Of a stretch of 64,000 nt of DNA, positions 9,397-17,889 are shown piece by piece (position 1 is the stretch's first letter; each line of letters opens with the position of its first letter). The translations under genes and the position numbers were made by a program. The stretch lies in NCBI GenBank assembly GCA_900759325.1, contig CAAEUW010000018.1, positions 56,869 to 120,868 on the forward strand, given 5' to 3'. Source of the stretch: an uncultured Peptostreptococcus sp. (GTDB taxonomy: Bacteria; Bacillota; Clostridia; Peptostreptococcales; Peptostreptococcaceae). The notes below the pieces were generated by a model. That model saw only the letters and a list, made by a program, of their open reading frames with translations. It was not told the origin of the DNA and made no database searches.

Positions 9397-10674
9397 ATGT
9401 TAACAGCAATTACAGGAATAAACTGGGGAGACGAAGGTAAGGGTAGGATGGTTGACCTACTATCAGAAAACTATGATATAGTTGTGAGGTACCAGGGTGG
9501 TAATAATGCAGGCCACACAGTAGTAAATGAGAGGGGTAAGTTTATCTTGAACCTACTTCCATCAGGTATACTACGTTCTGATGTTGTAAATATAATCGGC
9601 AATGGGGTGGTTGTTGATATCAAGCACCTTGTTGGCGAAATAAATAAATTAAGGGATGCAGGTATAGTAATTACACCTGACAACTTAAAGTTAAGTGATA
9701 GGGCAGTTATAGTAATGCCCTACCATGTGGACCAGGATTGTCTGGAGGAAGAAAGACTAGCAGATGCAAAATTTGGGTCTACAAAGAGGGGTATAGGTCC
9801 AGTCTATGGAGATAAGTATATGAAGAAGGCTCTTAGATTGGGTGAATTATTAGATAGTGAAGAGGTCCTAGAGGAAAGACTTAGGGGTATAATCGAGTGG
9901 AAGAACCTCATGATAGAAAGGGGATATGGCAAGGAAGCTATCAAATTCGATGATATGTGGGCCTACCTAAAGGAATATGGGGATATAGTTAAGGATTTTG
10001 TATGTGATACAGGTCATTACTTGAATAGGGCAAATAGAGAAGGAAAGAACATAATGTTTGAGGCCCAGCTAGGTGCCTTGAGGGATATAGATTTTGGTAT
10101 ATACCCATTTACATCATCCTCTTCTACAATAGCGCCATATGCACCTATTGGAGCTGGTGTACCAAACTTAAGGCTAACTAATTCTGTGGGTATAATGAAG
10201 GCCTACTCTACATGTGTAGGTGAGGGTCCATTTACGGCTGAAATTTTTGGTGATGAGGCAGATAAATTACGAGAGGCGGGCAATGAGTACGGAGCAGCAA
10301 CTGGCAGACCTAGAAGGGTAGGTGGCTTTGATGTCTTGGCCTCAAGGTATGGTGTAATGGCCCAAGGTTCAGACCAGATAGCCCTTACAAAACTGGATGT
10401 ATTGTCATATATGAAAGAAATACCTGTATGTGTGGCTTATAAGTTTGAAGGTGAAGTACTCGATGAATTCCCTATAGGAGAAAAATTATTCAAGGCCCAG
10501 CCGGTTTATGAGTACAGGAAGGGCTGGATGAAGGATATTTCTAACTGCAGGGGCATTGAAGACCTACCAAAAGAGGCAGTAGACTATATCAAGTACCTAG
10601 AGGATGTGGTTGACTGTAAAATAAAGTATGTATCAGTAGGTCCAGAAAGAGACCAGTATATAGTAATGCCTTAA
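9397..10674 (+). CDS. purA: Adenylosuccinate synthetase
   Basis: GTP-dependent ligation of aspartate to IMP, the first AMP-specific step. The 425 aa match the family. The P-loop-like N-terminus is NWGDEGKGRMVD, followed by GGNNAGHTV with the catalytic His. KFGSTKRGIGP lies in the IMP-binding region and GRPRRVGGFD in the nucleotide-binding region. The protein begins MLTAITGINWGDEGKG, with Asn where most homologues have Gln/Gly before WGDEGKG. The start has a modest AAAGGACTGAAG ribosome site. It is 13 bases from purB, so both steps from IMP to AMP are co-transcribed. Confidence 0.96.
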   Translation: MLTAITGINWGDEGKGRMVDLLSENYDIVVRYQGGNNAGHTVVNERGKFILNLLPSGILRSDVVNIIGNGVVVDIKHLVGEINKLRDAGIVITPDNLKLSDRAVIVMPYHVDQDCLEEERLADAKFGSTKRGIGPVYGDKYMKKALRLGELLDSEEVLEERLRGIIEWKNLMIERGYGKEAIKFDDMWAYLKEYGDIVKDFVCDTGHYLNRANREGKNIMFEAQLGALRDIDFGIYPFTSSSSTIAPYAPIGAGVPNLRLTNSVGIMKAYSTCVGEGPFTAEIFGDEADKLREAGNEYGAATGRPRRVGGFDVLASRYGVMAQGSDQIALTKLDVLSYMKEIPVCVAYKFEGEVLDEFPIGEKLFKAQPVYEYRKGWMKDISNCRGIEDLPKEAVDYIKYLEDVVDCKIKYVSVGPERDQYIVMP

Positions 10675-10687
10675 GAGGAGGAAATTT

Positions 10688-12112
10688 ATGAAGAATACAT
10701 ATGAATCACCCTTGACATCAAGGTATGCAAGTAAGGAAATGCAGGCCTTATTTTCTCCAGATAAGAAGTTTAAGACTTGGAGGAGGCTATGGGTAGCCCT
10801 GGCAGAAGCTGAAATGGAGCTGGGATTGGACATTAGTCAGGACCAGGTAGATGAGTTGAAGAGCTACCAAGATGATATAAACTACGATGTAGCCCAGGCC
10901 AGGGAGAGGGAGGTAAGACATGATGTTATGAGTCATGTATATGCCTATGGAGTCCAGTGCCCAAAGGCAGCAGGTATAATACATCTAGGGGCAACCTCAT
11001 GCTATGTCGGTGATAATACAGATTTAATAATAGATTATGAGGCTCTCGATCTTATTAGGAAGAGGCTGATCAAGCTGATATCAATATTGGCCGGGTTTGC
11101 AGACAAATACAAGGACCTGCCAACCCTTGGTTTTACTCATTTCCAGCCAGCCCAACCTACTACAGTCGGTAAGAGGGCCTGCCTGTGGATACAGGACTTC
11201 ATACTTGATTTAGAGAGCCTAGAAGACTTCCTACAGAGGAGGAGGTTGAGGGGGGTAAAGGGAACAACGGGGACCCAGGCCTCCTTCCTAGAATTATTTG
11301 ATGGTGACTATGAAAGGGTCAAGCAACTTGATAGGCTAGTAGCCAAAAAAATGGGCTATGATGATGTGTTTGCAGTTACAGGGCAGACATATTCTAGAAA
11401 ATTTGATAGCCAGTTGGTAAATATCCTGGCAGGTATAGCCCAGTCTGCAACAAAGTTTTCTAATGACATAAGACTGCTACAACACCTAAAGGAGATAGAA
11501 GAACCCTTTGAAAAGAATCAAATAGGCTCATCTGCCATGGCCTACAAGAGAAATCCTATGAGGAGCGAGAGGATAGCATCTCTTGCCAGGTATATCATTG
11601 CGGATATGCTCAATCCGGCTATGACTGTGTCAGGCCAGTGGTTTGAAAGAACCCTAGATGATTCTGCCAACAGGAGGATATCAGTACCAGAAGCATTTTT
11701 GGCTACAGATGCGGTCCTAAACCTATGTGCCAATGTAGCTGATGGACTCGTAGTTTATCCTAAGGTTATAGAGCAGAGACTGATGAAGGAATTACCATTT
11801 ATGGCTACTGAAAATATAATGATGGATGCCGTAAAGAGGGGCGGAAATAGGCAGGAGCTTCATGAGAGGATAAGGATACATTCTCTAGCTGCAGGAAAGA
11901 TAGTTAAAGAGGAAGGCGGAGACAATGACCTGGTGGACAGGATTGCAGAGGACCCTAGCTTTGGTATTAGCAAGGAGGAAATTCTCGAGGTCCTAAGGCC
12001 AGACTTATATGTAGGCTGTGCACCTATGCAGGTAAGAGAATTTATAGATAAGGTAGTAGGTCCTATCCTGGCTAGTGGAGAGGCTATAGATATTGCAGAA
12101 CTAAGTGTATAG
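10688..12112 (+). CDS. purB: Adenylosuccinate lyase
   Basis: Cleaves adenylosuccinate to AMP and fumarate, and SAICAR to AICAR. The 474-aa protein belongs to the fumarase/aspartase superfamily. The signature loop is GSSAMAYKRNPMRSERI, carrying the catalytic Ser. HDVMSHVYAYG and LGATSCYVGDNTD are the other conserved active-site segments, and the catalytic His lies in GFTHFQPAQPTT. AAGAGGAGG precedes the ATG. It follows purA directly. Confidence 0.96.
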   Translation: MKNTYESPLTSRYASKEMQALFSPDKKFKTWRRLWVALAEAEMELGLDISQDQVDELKSYQDDINYDVAQAREREVRHDVMSHVYAYGVQCPKAAGIIHLGATSCYVGDNTDLIIDYEALDLIRKRLIKLISILAGFADKYKDLPTLGFTHFQPAQPTTVGKRACLWIQDFILDLESLEDFLQRRRLRGVKGTTGTQASFLELFDGDYERVKQLDRLVAKKMGYDDVFAVTGQTYSRKFDSQLVNILAGIAQSATKFSNDIRLLQHLKEIEEPFEKNQIGSSAMAYKRNPMRSERIASLARYIIADMLNPAMTVSGQWFERTLDDSANRRISVPEAFLATDAVLNLCANVADGLVVYPKVIEQRLMKELPFMATENIMMDAVKRGGNRQELHERIRIHSLAAGKIVKEEGGDNDLVDRIAEDPSFGISKEEILEVLRPDLYVGCAPMQVREFIDKVVGPILASGEAIDIAELSV

Positions 12113-12163
12113 GCTCTTTATAAGGTCATCTTTGACTAGATATATATAGTAAAAAAATTAAGG

Positions 12164-12192
12164 TTGATTTAAGACTTAATATAGGCTATAAT
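12164..12192 (+). promoter_or_regulatory. Sigma-A type promoter of the DUF975 gene
   Basis: TTGATT and a perfect TATAAT are separated by exactly 17 bases, ending about 50 bases before the start codon at 12242. Confidence 0.75.
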
Positions 12193-12241
12193 AAATAGAA
12201 ATTAATTAATAAATTAATTTAAAAAAGAAGGGAGGACTTTT

Positions 12242-13153
12242 ATGTTATCTAATAAAGAAATAAGGGCCCTAAGTAGGGAGCAGTTAAAAGGACATTGGTT
12301 AAAATTTGCCTTGATTAATCTAGTAATGATGATTTTGGCAGGTGGGTGTGGTTATATTGCATCATCGAAGCAAATAATGTCACTTACATTTGTTCAGCTT
12401 TTGTTACAGTTAATTATAGGACTAGGTATTTATAAGCTATTACTAGAAATAGCTAAGGGTAAGGGATTTAGCTTCTCTAACTTCTGGCAGCCTGGTAGGG
12501 TATATCTGAGGTATTTACTTGCAACAATCTTGCTAACACTTTTAGTTTTTGTTATAAACTTGATTCTGATGGCAATCCTATTTGCAGTATCATTCTCTAT
12601 GTTTATAGGTGGTGCTAATGGTGTTATGGTTGGTATAAGCAGTGAATCAATACTTCCATTTTTAGCAAGCGCTGGTGGAGGTCTATTGGTATTATTATTC
12701 ATAGAATTCATTGTTATGTTTGCTATAAATATATACATTACATATTCATACATGATGCTAGACCTAATAGTACTTGGTAACCATGATGATATTGGTGCTA
12801 TAGATTCACTAGGGGCTTCAAGAAAGCTAATGAAGGGCTACAAGTGGAGATTATTCAAACTGATGCTATCGTTTATTGGCTGGGCTATACTTTGTATATT
12901 CACACTAGGTATAGGTTTGCTGTGGTTATCAACTTATATTAATATGTCAATAGTTAACTTCTATCTTGAATTATTAAAGGAAAGGGAAGATTTAGCTAAG
13001 GAGCTAAATTTAGTTGAACCAGTAGAGGCTTATAGTGGCTACACAGGTGACTACCAGACTCAGGATAGTGAGAGTGTGGAAGTGAAGGCTATCGAAGAAG
13101 TAAAGGTAGAGGAACCAGTAAAGACTGAAGACCCTACTCAGGATAGCGAATAG
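12242..13153 (+). CDS. DUF975 family integral membrane protein
   Basis: A 303-aa polytopic membrane protein of unknown function. The N-terminus (NKEIRALSREQLKGHW) and the following GIYKLLLEIAKGKGFSFSNFW segment match the DUF975 pattern: a short amphipathic head, then several hydrophobic helices (about residues 20-45, 85-120, 135-180, 210-240). The C-terminal 55 residues are hydrophilic and acidic (VEEP, QDSE repeats) and probably cytoplasmic. GGGAGG precedes the ATG. It is monocistronic: its own promoter lies upstream and a terminator follows at 13178. Confidence 0.8.
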   Translation: MLSNKEIRALSREQLKGHWLKFALINLVMMILAGGCGYIASSKQIMSLTFVQLLLQLIIGLGIYKLLLEIAKGKGFSFSNFWQPGRVYLRYLLATILLTLLVFVINLILMAILFAVSFSMFIGGANGVMVGISSESILPFLASAGGGLLVLLFIEFIVMFAINIYITYSYMMLDLIVLGNHDDIGAIDSLGASRKLMKGYKWRLFKLMLSFIGWAILCIFTLGIGLLWLSTYINMSIVNFYLELLKEREDLAKELNLVEPVEAYSGYTGDYQTQDSESVEVKAIEEVKVEEPVKTEDPTQDSE

Positions 13154-13177
13154 TAATTATAAATAACAAACTTTTAT

Positions 13178-13213
13178 ATGGCTATGGGGATATTTATTCC
13201 TGTAGCCATTTTT
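13178..13213 (+). terminator. Rho-independent terminator after DUF975 gene
   Basis: ATGGCTATGGGGA pairs with TCCTGTAGCCAT around a short AT loop and is followed by TTTTTC. Confidence 0.85.
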
Positions 13214-13487
13214 CTTTGCAAAAAACGTTAAATATAAAAACTAAATCTAAATATAGTTAATAAATATCCAAAAATATTGAATTTTATTATCAGGAATTTA
13301 GTGATAGAATATAAAGAGGAATAATTTTATTATGAGATTTACTATCAATAAGGCTTATTTATGATATACTAATAAGGGATGCTAATAAAACTTTATCGTA
13401 AATACTATTTGATATACAGTGAGAATAGATATAGTCACTAAAATCTAGTAAAAAATAAGGAATTATCTATAATACAAGGAGGTTTTT
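13214..13487 (+). other. AT-rich intergenic region before the haem island
   Basis: No coding potential is seen. It holds an extended -10 candidate, TGATATACT at 13362-13370, and a weaker TTGATA/TATAGT pair with 15-base spacing at 13409-13435. Either could drive the haem island. I could not identify a convincing Fur box. Confidence 0.35.
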
Positions 13488-13862
13488 ATGAAATATATTT
13501 ATATTGTTATAGGTATCTTATCTATGATACTGGGTGGGATAGGCGTTGTATTGCCAGTTTTACCTACAGTACCATTCTTGCTCCTAGCTTCCTTTTGTTT
13601 TGCTAAGGGGTCTGATAGGTTCAATAACTGGTTCAAGTCTACAAGTCTATATAAGAATAACCTAGAGTCTTTTGAAAAGAATAAATCTATGACTAGGAAA
13701 ACTAAGTGGAAGATACTAATATTTGCAAGTGTAATGCTAGGCTTTGTATTTTTCAAATACGATGTTTTGCCAATGAGGATATTTATTGCTGCCTTAATAG
13801 CTTTTAAATATTACTACTTCCTAGTAGTTATAAAAACAGTTGATGGGGGTGATTGTCATTGA
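13488..13862 (+). CDS. DUF454 (YbaN-type) small membrane protein
   Basis: A 124-aa membrane protein. The N-terminal hydrophobic helix runs into GVVLPVLPTVPFLLLASFCFAKGSDRFNNWF, cited here only by its core LPVLPTVPFLLLA; this is the diagnostic DUF454 block. Two further hydrophobic helices (about residues 75-92 and 94-118) follow a basic loop. Function is unknown; members often sit near haem or iron genes, and here it is the first gene of the haem island, which is suggestive only. AAGGAGG sits seven bases before the ATG. Confidence 0.8.
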   Translation: MKYIYIVIGILSMILGGIGVVLPVLPTVPFLLLASFCFAKGSDRFNNWFKSTSLYKNNLESFEKNKSMTRKTKWKILIFASVMLGFVFFKYDVLPMRIFIAALIAFKYYYFLVVIKTVDGGDCH

Positions 13863-13911
13863 TAGGTTAATAGGTCAATCTTGGTCAAGGAGATTGACTA
13901 AAATAAAATAT

Positions 13912-15843
13912 ATGAATTTTAACAAGCAATTAATGAGAATAATAGTATCTATAGCTCTGGTTACTGGTTTATTGTTTTCATTCCTTCCTGATGTCAGTGC
14001 TGCGACCCCGCCAGATGGTATCTACAAGGTCAAGCTATCCTTGATGAAGAGGTATGATGAAGAAAAATCTATGGGAGATGGGGCCTTTATACCAACAGGC
14101 TTTATTACTGTATCTGGTGGCAGGACCAAGCTTAGGATAAAGATGGTTCCCCTGACAGCCTTCAACTTTAGGGGCTACCTTAGTGAGCTTTTGGTCAAGG
14201 ACAAGCCCGTAAATGTCCTTTCAAGATATGATGAGTACGATGTCTACAACAACCCTACAAATGGCAAGGATGCAAAGTTCAAGGGGGTCAAGTATCCAAA
14301 GGAAATGGACTTTGATGTTGAATGGGGGGAAAAGGATATTTTTGTCCAAGTCTATGTGCCGGTCATGGGGGAATTGGCCAGTGGGGACCAGAAGGCAAGG
14401 CTAAGGATAGATTGGCCTTCAAATCCTGAATCTGCCAAGGTTTCATCTATTAATTTTGATTCTAGTCCTGTTGAGGATGTGTCGTCTACTAGCAGTGATA
14501 CTTCTAGCAGTGCTTACCAGTCAAAGGACACAAGGAATCTTCCACCACTTGAAAAGGGAGAAAATATTAGTCTAGAGCCAGGTATATACAAGTTAGATGT
14601 AAGTCTTTTCCATGAGAGAGAGGACAAGGCCTCCATGGGAAACAATGCCATGGTCCATGATGCCGAATTGGTATCAAAAGATGGCAAGTATAGCTTCCTA
14701 TTGGGTTCTACAACTATGGAGGTTTCAAATATTACGGCTTCTCTTGTTTCTCTTCAGATTAGGGATGACAATGCCTACTACCATTTTGCTGAGCCACATG
14801 CCTTCGACCTGTCAATACCAGGTGAGCAAGACAAGAGGCCAGAGGTATTCAGCTTTGACCTTGTGCGTAAGGACCCAATGATATACGTTAAGGTTGACCC
14901 TAAGGTAAAGCCTATGGGCGAGGTACCAGTTGGGGCCAGGCTAAAGATTGATTGGACATCTATTAAAAAGATAGAAGAGTCAGAGGCTGTCCTGTATAAG
15001 AAAATGAAAAGTGGTACGCCTAGGAAGAAGTTTGATCCAAAGGAAAGTATCCATAAAATTTTACCAGAAGGCTTTGAGCTTTTGGCTCAGCCAGGTGCCT
15101 TCAAGGAAAATATAGTATTTAAGGCCAATCCGGTTACAGGAGGGGCCAGCTTCCAGAAGATTACACAGAAGTTTGGTAGGGCAAGAGCCATGAAGATCTA
15201 TGAGTTTAAAATAGAAAACGACTATGGTGTTCCAACCAAGCCTTCTAAGAATATAACAATAAAGGCCAAGCTAGCATCGAATATAGTGAAGCCTAAGGTT
15301 TATAGGCTTGCTGATATGGCTGAAATGAATACATCTATTTCGGGCGATACAGCTTCCTTTACGACTAATACCTATGGTGAATTCGCCTTTGTTTCTTCAG
15401 ATGGTCCAGCCAGCCAAGCAAAGACTGGCAACATATCTAATAATGGTTCAAAGGGACTTGCAGGTGTAAGCAATAATAAATCTAGGGTAAATAGTGGTAA
15501 AAAGTCAGCTGATACAAAGGATAGTGATAAGTCAAAGGCTAGCAATGATAGGCCTAGACCGACATCTGTTAGCCAGTTGAACAATGATTCTACTGATTTT
15601 ACTGGTAGTAGTCAGCCGGTACAAACAGACCAGGCTAGCCAGGTTGATGTAGGAACAAAGCCAGTAAGGTCCAAGGAAAATCCAAAGGTCATATTTTACT
15701 GTGTCTTGATACTTGCAGCCATAATTGGAGGGTCAGCCTATGTATACATTAGGTTTAGCAAACGTTTGATTTATGAATTCAAGTATAATAGCTACCTGAA
15801 GAATAAGATGAATGAATTTAATAAGGTAAGGGATAGCTTATAG
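13912..15843 (+). CDS. Surface protein with two NEAT-like domains and C-terminal TM anchor
   Basis: A 643-aa predicted haem-capture surface protein, possibly Shr-like in role. It has a signal peptide to about residue 30, NEAT-like domains at about 35-168 (with SMGDGAF) and 220-348 (with SMGNNAM), a further beta-rich domain at about 380-495, a Ser/Thr/Asn-rich linker at 496-590, a transmembrane helix at about 593-614 and a basic cytoplasmic tail. There is no LPXTG motif. The second-half strands of both NEAT-like domains (KARLRIDW, GARLKIDW) lack the YxxxY haem-ligand pattern of classical NEATs. The start is uncertain: ATG 13912 gives the clean signal peptide, while in-frame starts at 13840/13843 would add 23-24 residues and overlap the previous gene. 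Confidence 0.78.
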   Translation: MNFNKQLMRIIVSIALVTGLLFSFLPDVSAATPPDGIYKVKLSLMKRYDEEKSMGDGAFIPTGFITVSGGRTKLRIKMVPLTAFNFRGYLSELLVKDKPVNVLSRYDEYDVYNNPTNGKDAKFKGVKYPKEMDFDVEWGEKDIFVQVYVPVMGELASGDQKARLRIDWPSNPESAKVSSINFDSSPVEDVSSTSSDTSSSAYQSKDTRNLPPLEKGENISLEPGIYKLDVSLFHEREDKASMGNNAMVHDAELVSKDGKYSFLLGSTTMEVSNITASLVSLQIRDDNAYYHFAEPHAFDLSIPGEQDKRPEVFSFDLVRKDPMIYVKVDPKVKPMGEVPVGARLKIDWTSIKKIEESEAVLYKKMKSGTPRKKFDPKESIHKILPEGFELLAQPGAFKENIVFKANPVTGGASFQKITQKFGRARAMKIYEFKIENDYGVPTKPSKNITIKAKLASNIVKPKVYRLADMAEMNTSISGDTASFTTNTYGEFAFVSSDGPASQAKTGNISNNGSKGLAGVSNNKSRVNSGKKSADTKDSDKSKASNDRPRPTSVSQLNNDSTDFTGSSQPVQTDQASQVDVGTKPVRSKENPKVIFYCVLILAAIIGGSAYVYIRFSKRLIYEFKYNSYLKNKMNEFNKVRDSL

Positions 15844-15866
15844 GGAAAGGTGGAGGATAGGATAAA

Positions 15867-16976
15867 ATGCAATATATAAATAAAGGAATATTTAGCAAGC
15901 TGTCAATACTAGCCTTCATCTTGATGGTATGCTTCTATATGTCAACCGGCATTTCATTTGCTGGTGAAGTATACACTGCAAATGCCCATGGCCACTATTC
16001 GCATCCTGTGAGTGGTGCTATTGAGGATCCAGGCAATAATCCTGGTATTGGTGAAGGAATGGTATCCAATGTAGTATATGGTACAGCTCTTATAGAAAAG
16101 GATGATGATGGCAAGCTATATGCAACTGTAAGATACAACCTAAGGGACAAGATCAGTAAGTTTAGCTTCAATGTACAGAAGAAGGGTGATAGTGGATGGA
16201 CAGAGGTTCCATTCCAGGAAACTCAGAATGCCGGATCTACTGGAGATTTTAGGTTTGAGATACCTTCTACTGATTGTGTTGTAAGAGCTACATTTTTCGT
16301 TGATCCAATGTCCAGGTCGGTAGTCTTCTATATAGACTTTGATGCCCTAGAAGCTGGTAATACAGACTTCAAGGCCCTGGTTTCCACTGGGGGAACAGGT
16401 CAGTCATCAGGAGCAGGCAGTCAAGCCTCGGCTACAACAAACAATTCTACTAGCTCCGAAGCTAGCCCTGCTGGGTCTTCAAGCCCATCAAATTCATCAA
16501 CTAGCCAGTCTACATCCAAGGTTAAGACTAATGCTAGCTCGAATGATAAGGTGAAGACTTTGATGTCTTCATCCAACAAGGTTACTCCAAAGGCTGGAAC
16601 TAGCCCCAATAATGGAGTGGCACCAGCAAATGGTGGAGACGGTGACAAGAAAATAAATCAAGGAGACCTGGGCTATGATCATGGACTTTTGACTAATAAG
16701 GATTTTGGCGATAGTAAGACCCTGATGGATGGTCAAGATGAAGATGCCCCTTGGGGTATTGTTACCAAGGTTTTATTTACTGTAGTAGTGGTCCTAGTAG
16801 CTATAATATTAGCTGCTATACTATTTGGTGCAATCGCCCTAGTTTTAGGCTTTAACTACCTAAAAAATAAAAACAATTCTTTGGCTGATGATTTGGAAGG
16901 CCAGGGCTTAGAATTTGATGAGCTAGAAGATAGGGAAATTTTGTGTGAACCAAGTGGGGTGACAGGCTATGAATAA
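15867..16976 (+). CDS. Shp-like haem-binding surface protein with TM anchor
   Basis: A 369-aa protein resembling streptococcal Shp, a NEAT-fold protein that binds haem through two methionines and hands it to an ABC transporter. A signal peptide runs to about residue 32. The Shp-like domain at about 33-170 includes YSHPVSGAIEDPG and GEGMVSNVV. Met65 and Met148 (in VDPMSRSVVFYI) fall close to the spacing of the Met66/Met153 ligands known for Shp. A long Ser/Thr/Asn linker, a transmembrane helix at about 298-325 and an acidic tail follow. There is no sortase signal. GGTGGAGG precedes the ATG. It overlaps the binding-protein gene by eight bases. Confidence 0.82.
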   Translation: MQYINKGIFSKLSILAFILMVCFYMSTGISFAGEVYTANAHGHYSHPVSGAIEDPGNNPGIGEGMVSNVVYGTALIEKDDDGKLYATVRYNLRDKISKFSFNVQKKGDSGWTEVPFQETQNAGSTGDFRFEIPSTDCVVRATFFVDPMSRSVVFYIDFDALEAGNTDFKALVSTGGTGQSSGAGSQASATTNNSTSSEASPAGSSSPSNSSTSQSTSKVKTNASSNDKVKTLMSSSNKVTPKAGTSPNNGVAPANGGDGDKKINQGDLGYDHGLLTNKDFGDSKTLMDGQDEDAPWGIVTKVLFTVVVVLVAIILAAILFGAIALVLGFNYLKNKNNSLADDLEGQGLEFDELEDREILCEPSGVTGYE

Positions 16977-17889
16977 GAAAATACGCTTTATAGGACTGGC
17001 CTTATGCCTAGTTGCTTGTCTTCTAGGTGGATGTGTCAACCAACACCCAGAAGGAACAAAAAACAAGCAGGAAGAGCTAAGACAGGTTACTAAAATAAAA
17101 AATCCGAGGATTATAGCAACATCTATGGCTACAGTAGATATATTGGACAAGTTAAATGTAGACCTGATAGCAGTTCCAGATAGCAAGATTGATGCCCTTC
17201 CTAAGAGGTACAAGGGTAAGCCAACTATAGGTATGGCCATGGCACCAGATATGGAAAAGATTAAAACCCTTAATCCAGACTGGATATTTTCACCGGTCAG
17301 CTTGGTCAGTGACCTGGAACCTAAATATGAAAATGCTGGCCTGAGGTTTGGCTTTCTAAACCTAAACAATATACCTGGCATGTACAAGTCAATAGAGGAC
17401 TTGGGAGTACTTTTAGACAGGGAGAAGGAAGCAAGAGTCCTTATAGATGAGTACCAAAGCTTTATGAAGGACTATAAGGAAAAGCATAAAAATATGAAAA
17501 AGAAGAAGGTTCTTGTCTTGATGGGACTACCGGGTAGTTATGTGGTGGCAACTGACAAGTCATATGTTGGGTCCCTAGTGGAGCTGGCAGGAGGAGACAA
17601 TGTATATAAGTCTGACAAGGACCAGTTTATTAACATTACAACAGAGGATATGTTGAAGAAAAATCCTGAAATTATCCTGAGAACAGCTCATGCCATGCCG
17701 GACGATGTAAGGAAGATGTTCTTTAAGGAATTTAAGACTAATCAGATATGGTCTAAGTTTGATGCAGTCAAAAACAATAAGGTCTATGATTTGGACTACA
17801 AGAAGTTTGGTATGTCCGCCAAGTTTACATATCCAGAGGCCTTGAAGGATTTAGGTAAGATATTTGATGACGCAGGAGGTGATAAGTAG
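16969..17889 (+). CDS. Haem/siderophore ABC transporter substrate-binding lipoprotein (HtsA-like)
   Basis: A 306-aa lipoprotein of the class III (Peripla_BP_2) binding proteins used for haem, siderophore and cobalamin uptake. The signal sequence ends in the lipobox LLGGC (Cys about residue 22). Conserved features include RIIATSMATVDIL at the start of lobe 1, PDMEKIKTLNPDWIFSP, and the lobe 2 block GSLVELAGGDNVY. Position after the Shp-like gene, with an 8-base overlap, argues for haem as ligand, as in shp-htsA; that is inference. Permease and ATPase follow. Confidence 0.85.
   Translation: MNKKIRFIGLALCLVACLLGGCVNQHPEGTKNKQEELRQVTKIKNPRIIATSMATVDILDKLNVDLIAVPDSKIDALPKRYKGKPTIGMAMAPDMEKIKTLNPDWIFSPVSLVSDLEPKYENAGLRFGFLNLNNIPGMYKSIEDLGVLLDREKEARVLIDEYQSFMKDYKEKHKNMKKKKVLVLMGLPGSYVVATDKSYVGSLVELAGGDNVYKSDKDQFINITTEDMLKKNPEIILRTAHAMPDDVRKMFFKEFKTNQIWSKFDAVKNNKVYDLDYKKFGMSAKFTYPEALKDLGKIFDDAGGDK

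Noticed and set aside
13840..13911. Longer N-terminus for the NEAT-like protein
   Set aside because: It would overlap the previous gene and bury the signal peptide behind a basic segment; kept only as an alternative start.
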